Assembly (NCBI RefSeq): GCF_015476115.1
Contig: NZ_CP064295.1
Location: forward strand, 2,350,001 to 2,414,000
Length of the DNA: 64,000 bases
Direction: 5' to 3'
DNA from: Aegicerativicinus sediminis
GTDB taxonomy: Bacteria; Bacteroidota; Bacteroidia; Flavobacteriales; Flavobacteriaceae
The notes under the pieces were generated by a model. It searched no databases. It was not told where the DNA came from and was given only the letters and a program-made list of their open reading frames with translations. Position 1 is the stretch's first letter; every line of letters starts with the position of its first letter. The translations under genes and the position numbers were made by a program. Below are positions 1 to 9,046 of this stretch, piece by piece.

Positions 1-1
1 G

Positions 2-1135
2 GATATCGGTTTAAAACCCGGAAAAGTAGAGAATACCACTGCAAAGGCGAGAAATGATAAATCAAAATTGAATCCTTTCACCAACTTCCAGATAGGATTA
101 ATAATTGTTTCTTCTGTTATTGGTTTGGCATGGATATTAAATGATCCTGTCACAAAAATTAGTGATGGGCAATACAATCTATTTAATTTTTCCTTCGCCG
201 GTATAGATGGCCCTACACTTATGATTTTGTTCGCTTTAATGCTATTTATTTTATTGCTGGTAATACGGCTCCCTAAATATGACAAGGTTACCATGCACAG
301 AATGATTGCAGTAATTTTCTTTGCGTTTATTACCATTTTTTTCTGGGCAATATTTGAACAATCTCCGAGTTCGTTAACCATATTTGCTAGAGATTATACA
401 GATCGAGTATTGGAAGGTAATTCAGCCTTAATATTTAAGATTGTTGATGCACTTATGACGTTAATTCCGTTGGGTGTAATCACTTGGGTTTTAGTAAAAC
501 TCTTTAAGAAAACATTTAGTAAATATGGTCTTTCCAATATTATATTGGCAATAAGTTTTGTAATTATTTGGGCAATTGCATTGTACAGATTGTGGGATAA
601 ATTCAATCAAGATGTGGCGGAAATTGATGCCTCTTGGTTCGGCATATTGAATTCTTTATTTATTATAACCTTTGCACCTCTATTTACTAAATGGTGGGAA
701 AGTAAATACAATCCAAATGCTAATATGAAATATGCCATTGGTATGACCTTATTAGGCCTTGGTATGGCATGTGTGGCCATTGGTGCTTCCGGTATCCCGG
801 TTGGAGCAAAAACCGCCTCGGTGAGTATAATTTGGCTTATATTGGTTTATTTCTTTCATACCATGGGTGAATTATGCGTTTCACCTGTTGCATTGTCTTA
901 TGTAAGTAAACTGGTGCCTGGAAGAATGATTGCTATGATGTTCGGAATCTGGTATTTGGCCGTCGCAATTGGTATGAAATTAGCTGGTGTCTTTGCAGAG
1001 TCCTCAGAAGGAATTGCGGCTGAAAAAGGATTGAGTGCATTTTTCTGGATTCTTGCCGGAATTTCAGCAGGTTTAGCGATACTTTCAGCTGTATTATATC
1101 CGGTTATTAAACGTTTAATGCATGGTATCCGTTAA
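2..1135 (+). CDS. POT/PTR-family peptide MFS transporter, C-terminal part (5' end outside window)
   Basis: This is the C-terminal half of a proton-coupled oligopeptide transporter of the inner membrane. The frame is open from the first bases of the window, so the start lies upstream; the TTG at 68 is internal. The visible part holds about eight hydrophobic helices. Family-typical segments are FWAIFEQ, followed by a loop resembling bacteroidal POT proteins, and FHTMGELCVSPVALS near the end, which matches the conserved late-helix signature of PTR2 transporters. Uptake of di- or tripeptides is known for the family; the exact substrate is not visible. The protein ends in a short basic tail. The next gene lies about 90 bases downstream on the same strand. 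Confidence 0.9.
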   Translation, partial: DIGLKPGKVENTTAKARNDKSKLNPFTNFQIGLIIVSSVIGLAWILNDPVTKISDGQYNLFNFSFAGIDGPTLMILFALMLFILLLVIRLPKYDKVTMHRMIAVIFFAFITIFFWAIFEQSPSSLTIFARDYTDRVLEGNSALIFKIVDALMTLIPLGVITWVLVKLFKKTFSKYGLSNIILAISFVIIWAIALYRLWDKFNQDVAEIDASWFGILNSLFIITFAPLFTKWWESKYNPNANMKYAIGMTLLGLGMACVAIGASGIPVGAKTASVSIIWLILVYFFHTMGELCVSPVALSYVSKLVPGRMIAMMFGIWYLAVAIGMKLAGVFAESSEGIAAEKGLSAFFWILAGISAGLAILSAVLYPVIKRLMHGIR

Positions 1136-1228
1136 TCGGTTTTTGGAACAACTTTTGCAGGTATCACACCAAAAGTTTGTACATTTAAAGTTATAATTGA
1201 CAAAATTATCAATAGAAAAAGATTGAAA

Positions 1229-1783
1229 ATGAAACAGATAGCCCTTATATTTCTGCTTATGATTGGATCTGTAATTACCCTACAGGCACAGGAAATCCAA
1301 TGGGTTTCTTTGGAAAAGGCTCTAGAGCTTCAGAAGAAAAACCCTAAGAAAATTATGATGGACGTTTATACCAATTGGTGTGGACCATGCAAAATGCTTG
1401 ATAAAAATACCTTTCACAATAAAGATGTTGTTGAGTACGTGAACAAAAATTATTATGCTGTAAAATTTAATGGAGAGGGGAATGAGGTCATAAAGTATAA
1501 TGGAAAGACTTTTAGCAACGCTAATTACAATCCAGATTTGGCCAACAGGCGAAATAGCGTTCATGATCTTACTAGGTATTTTCAAGTGAATGCTTATCCT
1601 ACTATTGTTTTCTTTGATGAAACAGGCGGGGTAATTTCGCCTATTAGAGGATATCAGAAGCCTCAGCAATTAGAGCTTTATTTAAAACTATTTAAAAATG
1701 ACGATCATAAAGACATGAAATCACAAGAAGACTTCAATGCCTATTATTCAGCTTTCACTCCTGAATTTAAGGAGGGGATATAA
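1229..1783 (+). CDS. Secreted thioredoxin-like protein (CGPC)
   Basis: The product is a 184-residue thioredoxin-fold protein. A signal peptide of about 20 residues ends near LQAQ, so the protein is probably periplasmic. The WCGPC active site gives Cys51 and Cys54, and the cis-proline region reads AYPTIVFF. A 25-residue insertion lies between the active site and the second half of the fold, as in many Bacteroidota thioredoxin_7-like proteins. The role is inferred as disulfide reduction or exchange in the envelope. A TTG six bases upstream (1223) is also possible; the ATG is preferred because it gives a standard signal peptide. The gene is convergent with comEC, with three bases between the stops. 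Confidence 0.88.
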   Translation: MKQIALIFLLMIGSVITLQAQEIQWVSLEKALELQKKNPKKIMMDVYTNWCGPCKMLDKNTFHNKDVVEYVNKNYYAVKFNGEGNEVIKYNGKTFSNANYNPDLANRRNSVHDLTRYFQVNAYPTIVFFDETGGVISPIRGYQKPQQLELYLKLFKNDDHKDMKSQEDFNAYYSAFTPEFKEGI

Positions 1784-1786
1784 ATG

Positions 1787-3817
1787 TCATTTAAAAATAT
1801 AGGCTCCCATTTTTTGAGTTGCATGAAATGGGAGTTTTCTTTTTCTACAGGTTTCCTCCCACTTATTTACGAAACTAAAATAGTTAGAGCCATCTGCAAT
1901 AATTCTTTCAGGTTGAAGTGAGTCAATCAACCGATCTAAATTAATTCTGGGTGAATGGGTTAATAATACACTATGGAGATTTTCTAATGGAATACAAACA
2001 TTAGAAGTATCGATTTTTAATAAATAGGTTCCTTTTATTTTAAAGACGTTTGGAACTGAGTCAATTTCTAGGGAGTTAGCTGATTGGGATAATTTATATG
2101 ATTCCAAAATCTGTTGTTTGTATTCTGTTAGGGAATCTGTAAACCCTTTTATTTCTCGATTTTCCTTTTTGGTAATCAAAGTTTCTCCTACTACTTGAAA
2201 AATAACTAATTCATCTTTATTATAAAGTTGCCTATTCAATAAAACACCTATCTGCACTAATATTATTGAGATTAATATTAAAGTAATTGATACAGAGGAT
2301 CTTTTATACAGCAGATAAACAAGCGAGCCTATTAAGAAAAAGAGGGTAATTAAATTTATTGTGGTAAAGGGAATTTGGTTTAATATGAATTCCTCTTGTT
2401 CTGCGACAATACCTACAACAGAATTCATCACATTAATTAATTTCCCAAAAAATTTAACTAGGTAGTTTTCAATTCCTGTAGATACTAACAAAATAACTGT
2501 CAATAAAATCCCTAACATTAGAATAATTGTAACCAAGGGAATCAATAATAAATTAGAAAGTATAAAAAGGGTTGGAAATTGATGAAAATAATAGAGGCTT
2601 AAAGGTAGAACCGCTAATTGGGCCGCCAATGATACTGTAATTAGACCTATAAAATAGTTCAGGATTTTATTTTTTGTTCTTAACCATTTAAATAGCCTTG
2701 GTTGAATTATAACAATTCCCAAAACTGCCAAATAACTTAGTTGAAAACCTACATCGTAAAACAACCGTGCATTAAATGATAACAGGATGAGGGCTGATAT
2801 TGAAATAACGTTAATGGAGTTTGGATTGCGTTTTATTAAGGTTGCAAATGCCAAAAGGCTGAACATGGTAACGGCCCGAACAACAGATGGAGACAATCCG
2901 GAAATTATTGCAAACCCCCACAGTAGTAGTATTATAATAACCGACCGAATGACGGTGCCTTTCTTGCCGAGTCGATTTAAAGGCTTTAAAATAATAGACA
3001 GAAACAGAAAGATGATACCAATATGTAGGCCTGATATAGCTAATAAATGTATGGCTCCGGCAGCTGCATAATTCTCAGAGAGTTCTGGAGAAATGTCTTC
3101 CCTTTCTCCAAGTAAAAGTGCGCTAGTAATGGCAAGTTGCTCTTTGTTTAAAGCCTTATTTTTAAATTTTGACTTTACGCTATTTCTAATACGATCTGCT
3201 AAAGAAGCAATGGAAAAGTAAGAAACCTTTTTTATTGAAATTGAATCGTAATTGGTTGTTATTTGATAGTAAATTTCCTTTTTTTCTAAATACTGTTGGT
3301 AATTAAATGACCCTGGATTTGATGGGGTTGGAACCTGTTTCAAAAATGAAGTTAGAATTCCAGTGGATGACCTTGGAAGTGTAAATGAAGAGTCGGATTT
3401 GTGTATTCTCAATATTGCATTTCCTATACAGGGAGATGTATTTAAATACTCAATATTTACTAAATATCGCTCATAATACTGTGTAGGCTTTAAGCGATGA
3501 TCAACTTCAAATTGAATGATGCTAGGCACATTTGCATCAAATTTTTTATTCCCTATAAAATTTGCATATGCTTTATCTGATTGTAAAGGAATCAATAAGA
3601 TACCAATTGCTATAAATTGAAGCGGGAAAAGAAAATCAAATACTATTTGAAATTTTCTATTTTGCTTGATTTTGGAATATAAAATAAGTAGAGCAACAAA
3701 TAGGGTCGAGCATAGAACGCTAGAAATGATTAAATTAATGGTTACAAATGAAGAAATTGCTATACCAATAATTAAGGAAAGGGTAATCCTTATCAAGGGG
3801 TATTTTATGGCGTTCAT
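1787..3817 (-). CDS. comEC: ComEC/Rec2-family DNA uptake channel protein
   Basis: A 676-residue polytopic membrane protein of the ComEC/Rec2 family, which in competent bacteria forms the inner-membrane channel for single-stranded DNA. Order: two or three N-terminal helices; a soluble OB-like region at about residues 90-200; then the competence domain with the signature AIHLLAISGLHIGI and many helices to about residue 530. The C-terminal 120 residues sit where a metallo-beta-lactamase domain is found in longer homologues. Here the segment is short and only LLTHSPRINLDRLID resembles that fold, with no HxHxDH metal motif. Start is ATG. It lies three bases after the NlpC/P60 lipoprotein gene, so the two are probably cotranscribed. 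Actual competence is not shown by the sequence. Confidence 0.9.
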   Translation of the reverse strand: MNAIKYPLIRITLSLIIGIAISSFVTINLIISSVLCSTLFVALLILYSKIKQNRKFQIVFDFLFPLQFIAIGILLIPLQSDKAYANFIGNKKFDANVPSIIQFEVDHRLKPTQYYERYLVNIEYLNTSPCIGNAILRIHKSDSSFTLPRSSTGILTSFLKQVPTPSNPGSFNYQQYLEKKEIYYQITTNYDSISIKKVSYFSIASLADRIRNSVKSKFKNKALNKEQLAITSALLLGEREDISPELSENYAAAGAIHLLAISGLHIGIIFLFLSIILKPLNRLGKKGTVIRSVIIILLLWGFAIISGLSPSVVRAVTMFSLLAFATLIKRNPNSINVISISALILLSFNARLFYDVGFQLSYLAVLGIVIIQPRLFKWLRTKNKILNYFIGLITVSLAAQLAVLPLSLYYFHQFPTLFILSNLLLIPLVTIILMLGILLTVILLVSTGIENYLVKFFGKLINVMNSVVGIVAEQEEFILNQIPFTTINLITLFFLIGSLVYLLYKRSSVSITLILISIILVQIGVLLNRQLYNKDELVIFQVVGETLITKKENREIKGFTDSLTEYKQQILESYKLSQSANSLEIDSVPNVFKIKGTYLLKIDTSNVCIPLENLHSVLLTHSPRINLDRLIDSLQPERIIADGSNYFSFVNKWEETCRKRKLPFHATQKMGAYIFK
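1804..1844 (+). terminator. Intrinsic terminator for the thioredoxin-like gene, inside the comEC 3' end
   Basis: A 9-bp stem (CTCCCATTT, 1804-1812, with AAATGGGAG, 1826-1834) is followed by a T-rich run at 1835-1844. It lies wholly within the last codons of the convergent comEC. Confidence 0.75.
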
Positions 3818-3820
3818 TAT

Positions 3821-4330
3821 TTAAAGTACCCGCCTAGCTTGTACATAGGAAAAATACCAATACTTCTCATCCAAGGTTGAGGTTATAACTCCTCGGCTAG
3901 TTGTAGAATGTATAAATTGAACATAACCGGGTCGTGAATCGGTAACGATTCCGACATGATTAACCTTTCTGCTATCTTTTCCAGTTGCGAAAAATAATAA
4001 ATCACCTATCTGAACCTCTTTTACATCTACCCAAGCCCCATAAGAGGACATACCGCTAGTGGACCGTGGTAAGGCTATTTCCTCCTCGAGGAAAGCGGTC
4101 ATTACCAAACCAGAACAATCCATACCTTTCTTGGTAGTGCCACCATATTTATACCGAACGCCCTCAAATTCTTTGGCATTCTCAACCACTTTTTCAGCAA
4201 TTGGATTTACAGGTATGTTAGGATTTATAATTTCTGATTTAGGAGGTTCCTTTGCGCCAACCACAGTTTTTCGGGATTTGCATCCCGTTATTAGAAGAAA
4301 AGAGAAGATTAGGGGTAGATAGGGTCGCAT
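3821..4330 (-). CDS. NlpC/P60 (C40) cell-wall peptidase lipoprotein
   Basis: A 169-residue lipoprotein with an NlpC/P60 cysteine peptidase domain, expected to cut peptide stems of peptidoglycan. The signal peptide ends in LLITGC with lipobox Cys17. The domain begins near residue 45. Catalytic residues are Cys72 in MDCSGLV, His125 in NHVGIV and His141 in FIHSTT, so the site looks intact. It has no extra SH3 or LysM domain. It lies between lpxB (57 bases upstream) and comEC (3 bases downstream), all on the minus strand, so it is probably part of the surE-lpxB-comEC transcription unit. Confidence 0.93.
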   Translation of the reverse strand: MRPYLPLIFSFLLITGCKSRKTVVGAKEPPKSEIINPNIPVNPIAEKVVENAKEFEGVRYKYGGTTKKGMDCSGLVMTAFLEEEIALPRSTSGMSSYGAWVDVKEVQIGDLLFFATGKDSRKVNHVGIVTDSRPGYVQFIHSTTSRGVITSTLDEKYWYFSYVQARRVL

Positions 4331-4387
4331 ATCTTAATTAGAAATGGTAAGCCTAAAATTATCAAAAAAAATTAAATAGATTTAGTT

Positions 4388-5506
4388 TTAGTGATTTTCG
4401 ATGCTTTCTAGTATTAGTTTAGCGGTTTTATCGCTCGCTCCTTTACCTCCTAGTTTCATTTCAAGCTCAAAGTATTCAATGAACATTTCCTCCCTATTAG
4501 CTCCATCTAGAATATTTCTGAGTTCTTGTTTTAGTCGTTTTTCGTTGAAATCATGTTGTATTAATTCTGTTACCACCTCCTTGTCCATGATGAGATTTAC
4601 TAAAGAGATAAAATTTAGCTTAACAAGACGCTTCCCTATTTGATAGGATAACCAATTCCCTTTATAGCATACAACTTCAGGTATTTTGAAAAGAGCGGTT
4701 TCAAGAGTGGCAGTGCCAGAGGTTACCAAGGCCGCATAGGACATGCTCAATAAATCATAGGTTTGGTTAAAGATTATTTTAACCTCATGGTTTTCGAGAA
4801 ATCTATCATAAAATTCTGGTTCTTGTCCTGGAGCACCAGCTATGATAAATTGGTAAGCAGGAAAATCATCAGCAACTTTCAGCATCACCTTAAGCATTTT
4901 TTTAATTTCTTGCTTTCTGCTACCAGGTAACAATGCTATTATTGGTCTTGAATTTAAATTGTTTTTAGATCGAAATTCATCCATGCCAATTTGTTTTCGC
5001 TGTATGATGGCATCAATAAGAGGATGTCCAACGAAATGAACAGGAAAATTATGTTTATCCTCATAAAACGATTTCTCGAAAGGGAGTATAACATACATCT
5101 CATCAACATCCCTTTTAATATCGCGAATTCTATTTTCTTTCCAAGCCCAAATTTGTGGAGATATATAATAGTGCACTGGAATGTTTTGTGATTTTGCCCA
5201 TTTGGCAATTCTCAAGTTAAAACCAGGATAGTCAATTAAAATGAGAACATCTGGTTTAAAGTTGAATATATCATTTTTGCAAAAAGATAGGTTTTTTAGG
5301 ATGGTTCTTAAATTCATAACCACTTCTGCAAAACCCATAAATGCAAGATCTTTATAGTGTTTCACTAATTGTCCACTAACATTGTTCATTAGATCTCCAC
5401 CCCAAAAACGAAAATTAGCTCCATTGTCTAATTTCTTAATGGCTTTCATGAGATTAGCTCCATGTAAATCTCCAGATGCTTCCCCTGCAATAATGTAGTA
5501 TTTCAT
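4388..5506 (-). CDS. lpxB: Lipid-A-disaccharide synthase
   Basis: LpxB (GT19) condenses UDP-2,3-diacylglucosamine with lipid X to give the lipid A disaccharide at the inner face of the inner membrane. At 372 residues it has the usual length. Motifs: AGEASGDLHG at the N-terminus, YYISPQIWAWKENR in the middle, VGHPL, LLPGSRKQEI starting the second Rossmann-like half, and TSGTATLETAL in the UDP-binding region. The start ATG is fixed by the GEASGD motif close behind it. The gene follows the small membrane protein by 15 bases and surE beyond it, an arrangement common in flavobacteria. Confidence 0.96.
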   Translation of the reverse strand: MKYYIIAGEASGDLHGANLMKAIKKLDNGANFRFWGGDLMNNVSGQLVKHYKDLAFMGFAEVVMNLRTILKNLSFCKNDIFNFKPDVLILIDYPGFNLRIAKWAKSQNIPVHYYISPQIWAWKENRIRDIKRDVDEMYVILPFEKSFYEDKHNFPVHFVGHPLIDAIIQRKQIGMDEFRSKNNLNSRPIIALLPGSRKQEIKKMLKVMLKVADDFPAYQFIIAGAPGQEPEFYDRFLENHEVKIIFNQTYDLLSMSYAALVTSGTATLETALFKIPEVVCYKGNWLSYQIGKRLVKLNFISLVNLIMDKEVVTELIQHDFNEKRLKQELRNILDGANREEMFIEYFELEMKLGGKGASDKTAKLILESIENH

Positions 5507-5521
5507 ATGATGGTGAAAGAA

Positions 5522-5806
5522 CTATCTAAACTTAACGATAAAAGTTATAATAGCAATTAGGAGGGTTGCCAAAACGACACCGCGAGCTTTATAATCTTTT
5601 TTTCTGCGTAGGAAATAAAAGAATAAAAGAAGATTGAAAACCGCACCAATACTAACAAGTTTTCCAAAAAAGTCTTCCACCAAAGAAGTTTTTATTGAAC
5701 CAATAACATCACTTTTATCTCCAAGTAACCAAGCGGCAAAAAATAAACCAACAGTATTGGCAATGAAACCGGCTATTAAACCAATTAGTATATCTTTTTT
5801 AATCAT
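5522..5806 (-). CDS. Small conserved membrane protein between surE and lpxB
   Basis: A 94-residue protein with three predicted membrane helices (about residues 6-28, 49-66 and 74-92) and a basic loop, RRKKDYKAR. No catalytic motif is visible and I do not recognise a characterised family. Its start codon overlaps the surE stop by eight bases, and lpxB starts 15 bases downstream, so translation is probably coupled and the three genes cotranscribed. Position next to lpxB suggests an envelope role, but that is inference only. Confidence 0.75.
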   Translation of the reverse strand: MIKKDILIGLIAGFIANTVGLFFAAWLLGDKSDVIGSIKTSLVEDFFGKLVSIGAVFNLLLFFYFLRRKKDYKARGVVLATLLIAIITFIVKFR

Positions 5807-6575
5807 TGAATTTCCAAGTATTTAATTCTTGAATAAAATGGTGAGCAGTTAAATCGAACTGAACGGGTACTACAGAAACATAATTCTTTTCTAAAGCAAA
5901 TTCGTCCGTGTCTTCCCCTTCATCCAAATTTACAAAAGTTCCAGTAAGCCAATAATAGTCTCTACCCTGAGGCGTTTTGCGTTTGTCAAATTCCTCTTCC
6001 CAATTGGCTTTTGCCTGTCGACAAACCCTTATCCCTTTAATTGCAGATTTTTTTACATTAGGAATATTTACATTAAGTACAACACCTTTCGGAATGCCTT
6101 TTTCAAGTGCTTCTAAAGTAATTTGTTTGGCAATCTCTTTGGCGGCCGAAAAGTCTGCATTCCAATTGTAATCTAAAAGTGAAAAACCGATAGCGGGTAT
6201 CCCTTCAATACCTGCCTCTAAGGCAGCACTCATTGTGCCTGAATAAATGACATTAATTGAAGAGTTAGAACCATGATTAATCCCAGAAACACAAATGTCC
6301 GGGCGACGACTCAAAAGTTGCCTATTGGCCAATTTTACGCAGTCAGCAGGTGTTCCAGTGCAACTATACTCCCTTTGGGGTCCTTTGTCTACATTTACTT
6401 TATCAACAAAAATGGTGGAATTAACGGTGATGGCGTGTCCCATTCCGCTTTGTGGTCCATCTGGCGCCACAACAATCACCTCTCCAATGCCATTCATTAC
6501 ATCGATTAGGGCCCTTAGACCGGGAGCGGTTATTCCATCATCGTTAGTTACAAGGATCAGGGGTTTTCTAGACAT
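5799..6575 (-). CDS. surE: 5'/3'-nucleotidase SurE
   Basis: SurE is a metal-dependent nucleoside monophosphatase associated with survival in stationary phase. The 258-residue product has VTNDDG at the N-terminus (metal-binding Asp pair), the SGINHGSN motif, and SGTMSAALEA, all diagnostic. The open frame extends upstream to 6611, but the ATG at 6575 gives MSRKPLILVTNDDG, the normal SurE N-terminus, so that start was chosen. Its stop overlaps the next gene by eight bases. It is divergent from prc, and the roughly 220 bases between them should hold both promoters. Confidence 0.96.
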   Translation of the reverse strand: MSRKPLILVTNDDGITAPGLRALIDVMNGIGEVIVVAPDGPQSGMGHAITVNSTIFVDKVNVDKGPQREYSCTGTPADCVKLANRQLLSRRPDICVSGINHGSNSSINVIYSGTMSAALEAGIEGIPAIGFSLLDYNWNADFSAAKEIAKQITLEALEKGIPKGVVLNVNIPNVKKSAIKGIRVCRQAKANWEEEFDKRKTPQGRDYYWLTGTFVNLDEGEDTDEFALEKNYVSVVPVQFDLTAHHFIQELNTWKFND

Positions 6576-6796
6576 TTTTTCAAGAATTAAAGCAAAAATA
6601 GGCATTTCCAAACTTAAAACGGGCTATCCACGTTTAACAAAAAATTATAGCAAGCCCAGTAATATGGCACAGTTTTTTCTGTTACATTAGTGACTTATAA
6701 AAAAAATTGTATTATTACGTTCTAATAAAAATAGAGCCCCAAACTTATTTTTAATTAATTGGAGCTATTGAAACTGTGCGATATATGATAAGATTA

Positions 6797-8989
6797 ATGA
6801 AAACAAACTACAAATTAATTCTATTGGCCCTTCTATTGGCTTTTGCTAGTTGTAGTTTTACCACCAAAAAATTTGAAGATCCAGATAAGGACAAGTTATT
6901 AATTCAATTGATTACTTATGTGCTTGAAACAGGTCATTTTAGTCCAAAGGATTTAGATGATGATTTTTCTGAAAAAGTATTTGATGATTATTTGGAACAG
7001 CTAGATCCTTACAAGAGATATTTTTATGCTTCAGACATTGAAGAGTTTTCAAAGTATAGAGATAATTTGGATGATCAGTTGAAAAGTTATGACATTTCAT
7101 TTTTTAATGTTGTGCATGCCAAGTTTCTTCAGAGGATAGAAGAATCTAAAACATTGTACCAGGAAGTTTTAGCAGAACCTTTTGATTATTCAATAAAAGA
7201 AGAATTCTCTACGGATTATGAAAACCTCCCTTATGTTTCAAATAAGAAGGAAATGAGGAATCGTTGGAGACAACAAATGAAATTTTCAACTATCGCTAAT
7301 TATGACGATTTAATTAGTCAACAAGATGGACGTGCCACTTTAAACTCTACCTTGGAAGATGGTTTTAACGATACTACAAATGAACAAGAGCTTCATGAAA
7401 AAGGCAAAGAGGTAAAAAAATCATTAGCCGAATTGGAACAAGAATCTAGGGATGTAACAAGAAGGTCTTTGGAGGAGATGTATGAATATATTGATGACCG
7501 CCAGAGAAAGGATTGGTTTGCGGTTTATATTAATGCCATAGTTGAGGAATTTGATCCTCATACCTTCTATTTTGCTCCAGAGGAAAAGGATAGATTTGAT
7601 GTTGCAATGTCGGGTAATTTTGAAGGAATAGGAGCGAGACTTCAAAAGAAAATGGATGCCATTTCAGTAGTCGAAATTATTAGTGGCGGTCCTGCCTGGA
7701 GGCAAAATGAATTGGAAGTTGGTGATCAGATTATTAAAGTAACTCAAGAAAAGGAAGAAAAAGGAGTTAATGTTGTTGGGATGCGTTTAGATGATGCAAT
7801 TAAATTTATCAAAGGCCCTAAAGGCACCAAAGTTACGCTGACACTTAAAAAGGTTGATGGAGCTATTGAAGATATTACCATTACCAGAGACGTTGTGGAG
7901 TTGGAAGAAACCTATGCCAAGTCTGCTACCGTTGAGAAAAACGGTAAAACCTTTGGAGTTATTAATCTCCCCAAATTTTATGTCGATTTTCAGGATTACA
8001 ATAAGCGTAATGCCGCATCTGATATTAAACAAGAAATTATAAGATTGAAGAAGGCCGGCATGGAAGGTTTGGTTTTGGACTTGAGAAACAACGGAGGTGG
8101 TTCATTGCAAACTGTAGTGGATATAGCAGGGTTGTTTATTAAGGATGGTCCTATCGTACAAGTTAAAACCTCAGGAGAGCCTAAAGAGGTTCTTAAGGAT
8201 AGGGATAAATCAATTGTTTGGGATGGTCCCTTGGTGATATTGGTAAATGAATTATCCGCATCAGCCTCGGAGATTTTGGCTGCCGCCATGCAAGATTACA
8301 AGAGAGGAATTATATTGGGTAGTAAGCAAACTTACGGTAAAGGTACTGTTCAGAATGTACTAGACTTAAACCGAATGGTTCGTTCTAACACAAATGGCGA
8401 TATGGGTGCATTAAAATTTACAACCCAAAAGTTTTATAGAATTGATGGTGGATCTACCCAACTGGAAGGTGTTAAAAGTGATGTTGTTGTTCCAGATCGT
8501 TATAGCTATATAGATATTGGTGAGAAGGACCAAGAAAACCCTCTTCCGTGGGATAAAATCGATGCGGTTGATTACAACGTTTGGGAGAATTATTATGACT
8601 ATGATGCTACTATACTGAAAAGTAAGGAGCGTATGGCAAGTAATGAACAATTAAAATTAATCGATGAAAATGCCCATTGGATTAGAAAAATAAGAGATAG
8701 AGAATCCTATTCTTTAAACTATGAGGATTATAGAAAAACGTTGAACATTAATGAACAGGAGGCTAAGAAATTTGACAAATTATCTCAATATACTACTGAT
8801 CTTACATTTAATTCATTACCTTATGAATTGGAGGTGATGGAGCAAGATACCATCTTAAAAGAGAAAAGAACACGTTGGCATACAAGCCTAAGTAAGGATG
8901 TTTATATGGAAGAAGCTATAAATGTTCTTAATGACTTAAAAACTACATACGAAATCAAAAAGGTGGCCAACAATAATGTAAAAAATTAG
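6797..8989 (+). CDS. prc: Carboxy-terminal (tail-specific) processing protease, S41
   Basis: A periplasmic S41 serine protease of the Prc/Tsp type that degrades or trims proteins from their C-terminus. The signal peptide MKTNYKLILLALLLAFASC ends in a lipobox, which favours the ATG at 6797; in-frame GTG (6776) and ATG (6785) lie upstream. After a helical N-terminal region comes a PDZ domain at about residues 235-330. The protease core contains SASASE and, 23 residues later, SKQTYGKGTVQ, supplying the Ser-Lys dyad. The C-terminal 150 residues match the DUF3340 tail of Prc. At 730 residues it is close to the enterobacterial Prc length. A strong terminator follows at 9012. Confidence 0.95.
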   Translation: MKTNYKLILLALLLAFASCSFTTKKFEDPDKDKLLIQLITYVLETGHFSPKDLDDDFSEKVFDDYLEQLDPYKRYFYASDIEEFSKYRDNLDDQLKSYDISFFNVVHAKFLQRIEESKTLYQEVLAEPFDYSIKEEFSTDYENLPYVSNKKEMRNRWRQQMKFSTIANYDDLISQQDGRATLNSTLEDGFNDTTNEQELHEKGKEVKKSLAELEQESRDVTRRSLEEMYEYIDDRQRKDWFAVYINAIVEEFDPHTFYFAPEEKDRFDVAMSGNFEGIGARLQKKMDAISVVEIISGGPAWRQNELEVGDQIIKVTQEKEEKGVNVVGMRLDDAIKFIKGPKGTKVTLTLKKVDGAIEDITITRDVVELEETYAKSATVEKNGKTFGVINLPKFYVDFQDYNKRNAASDIKQEIIRLKKAGMEGLVLDLRNNGGGSLQTVVDIAGLFIKDGPIVQVKTSGEPKEVLKDRDKSIVWDGPLVILVNELSASASEILAAAMQDYKRGIILGSKQTYGKGTVQNVLDLNRMVRSNTNGDMGALKFTTQKFYRIDGGSTQLEGVKSDVVVPDRYSYIDIGEKDQENPLPWDKIDAVDYNVWENYYDYDATILKSKERMASNEQLKLIDENAHWIRKIRDRESYSLNYEDYRKTLNINEQEAKKFDKLSQYTTDLTFNSLPYELEVMEQDTILKEKRTRWHTSLSKDVYMEEAINVLNDLKTTYEIKKVANNNVKN

Positions 8990-9011
8990 TATAATTGCTG
9001 CCTTTTTACAG

Positions 9012-9046
9012 GAAACGCGCTAACAAACTTAGTGCGTTTCTTTGTT
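9012..9046 (+). terminator. Intrinsic terminator after prc
   Basis: A 12-bp stem with one G-T wobble (9012-9023 with 9029-9040, loop CAAAC) is followed by TTTGTTT. It reaches the last base of the convergent engB gene. Confidence 0.8.

Noticed and set aside
68-70. TTG at 68 as start of the peptide transporter
   Set aside because: The frame is open to the left edge and the protein would lack its first helices; the gene is cut by the window.
6295-6690. 131-residue plus-strand frame over surE
   Set aside because: Antisense of surE, whose motifs are certain.
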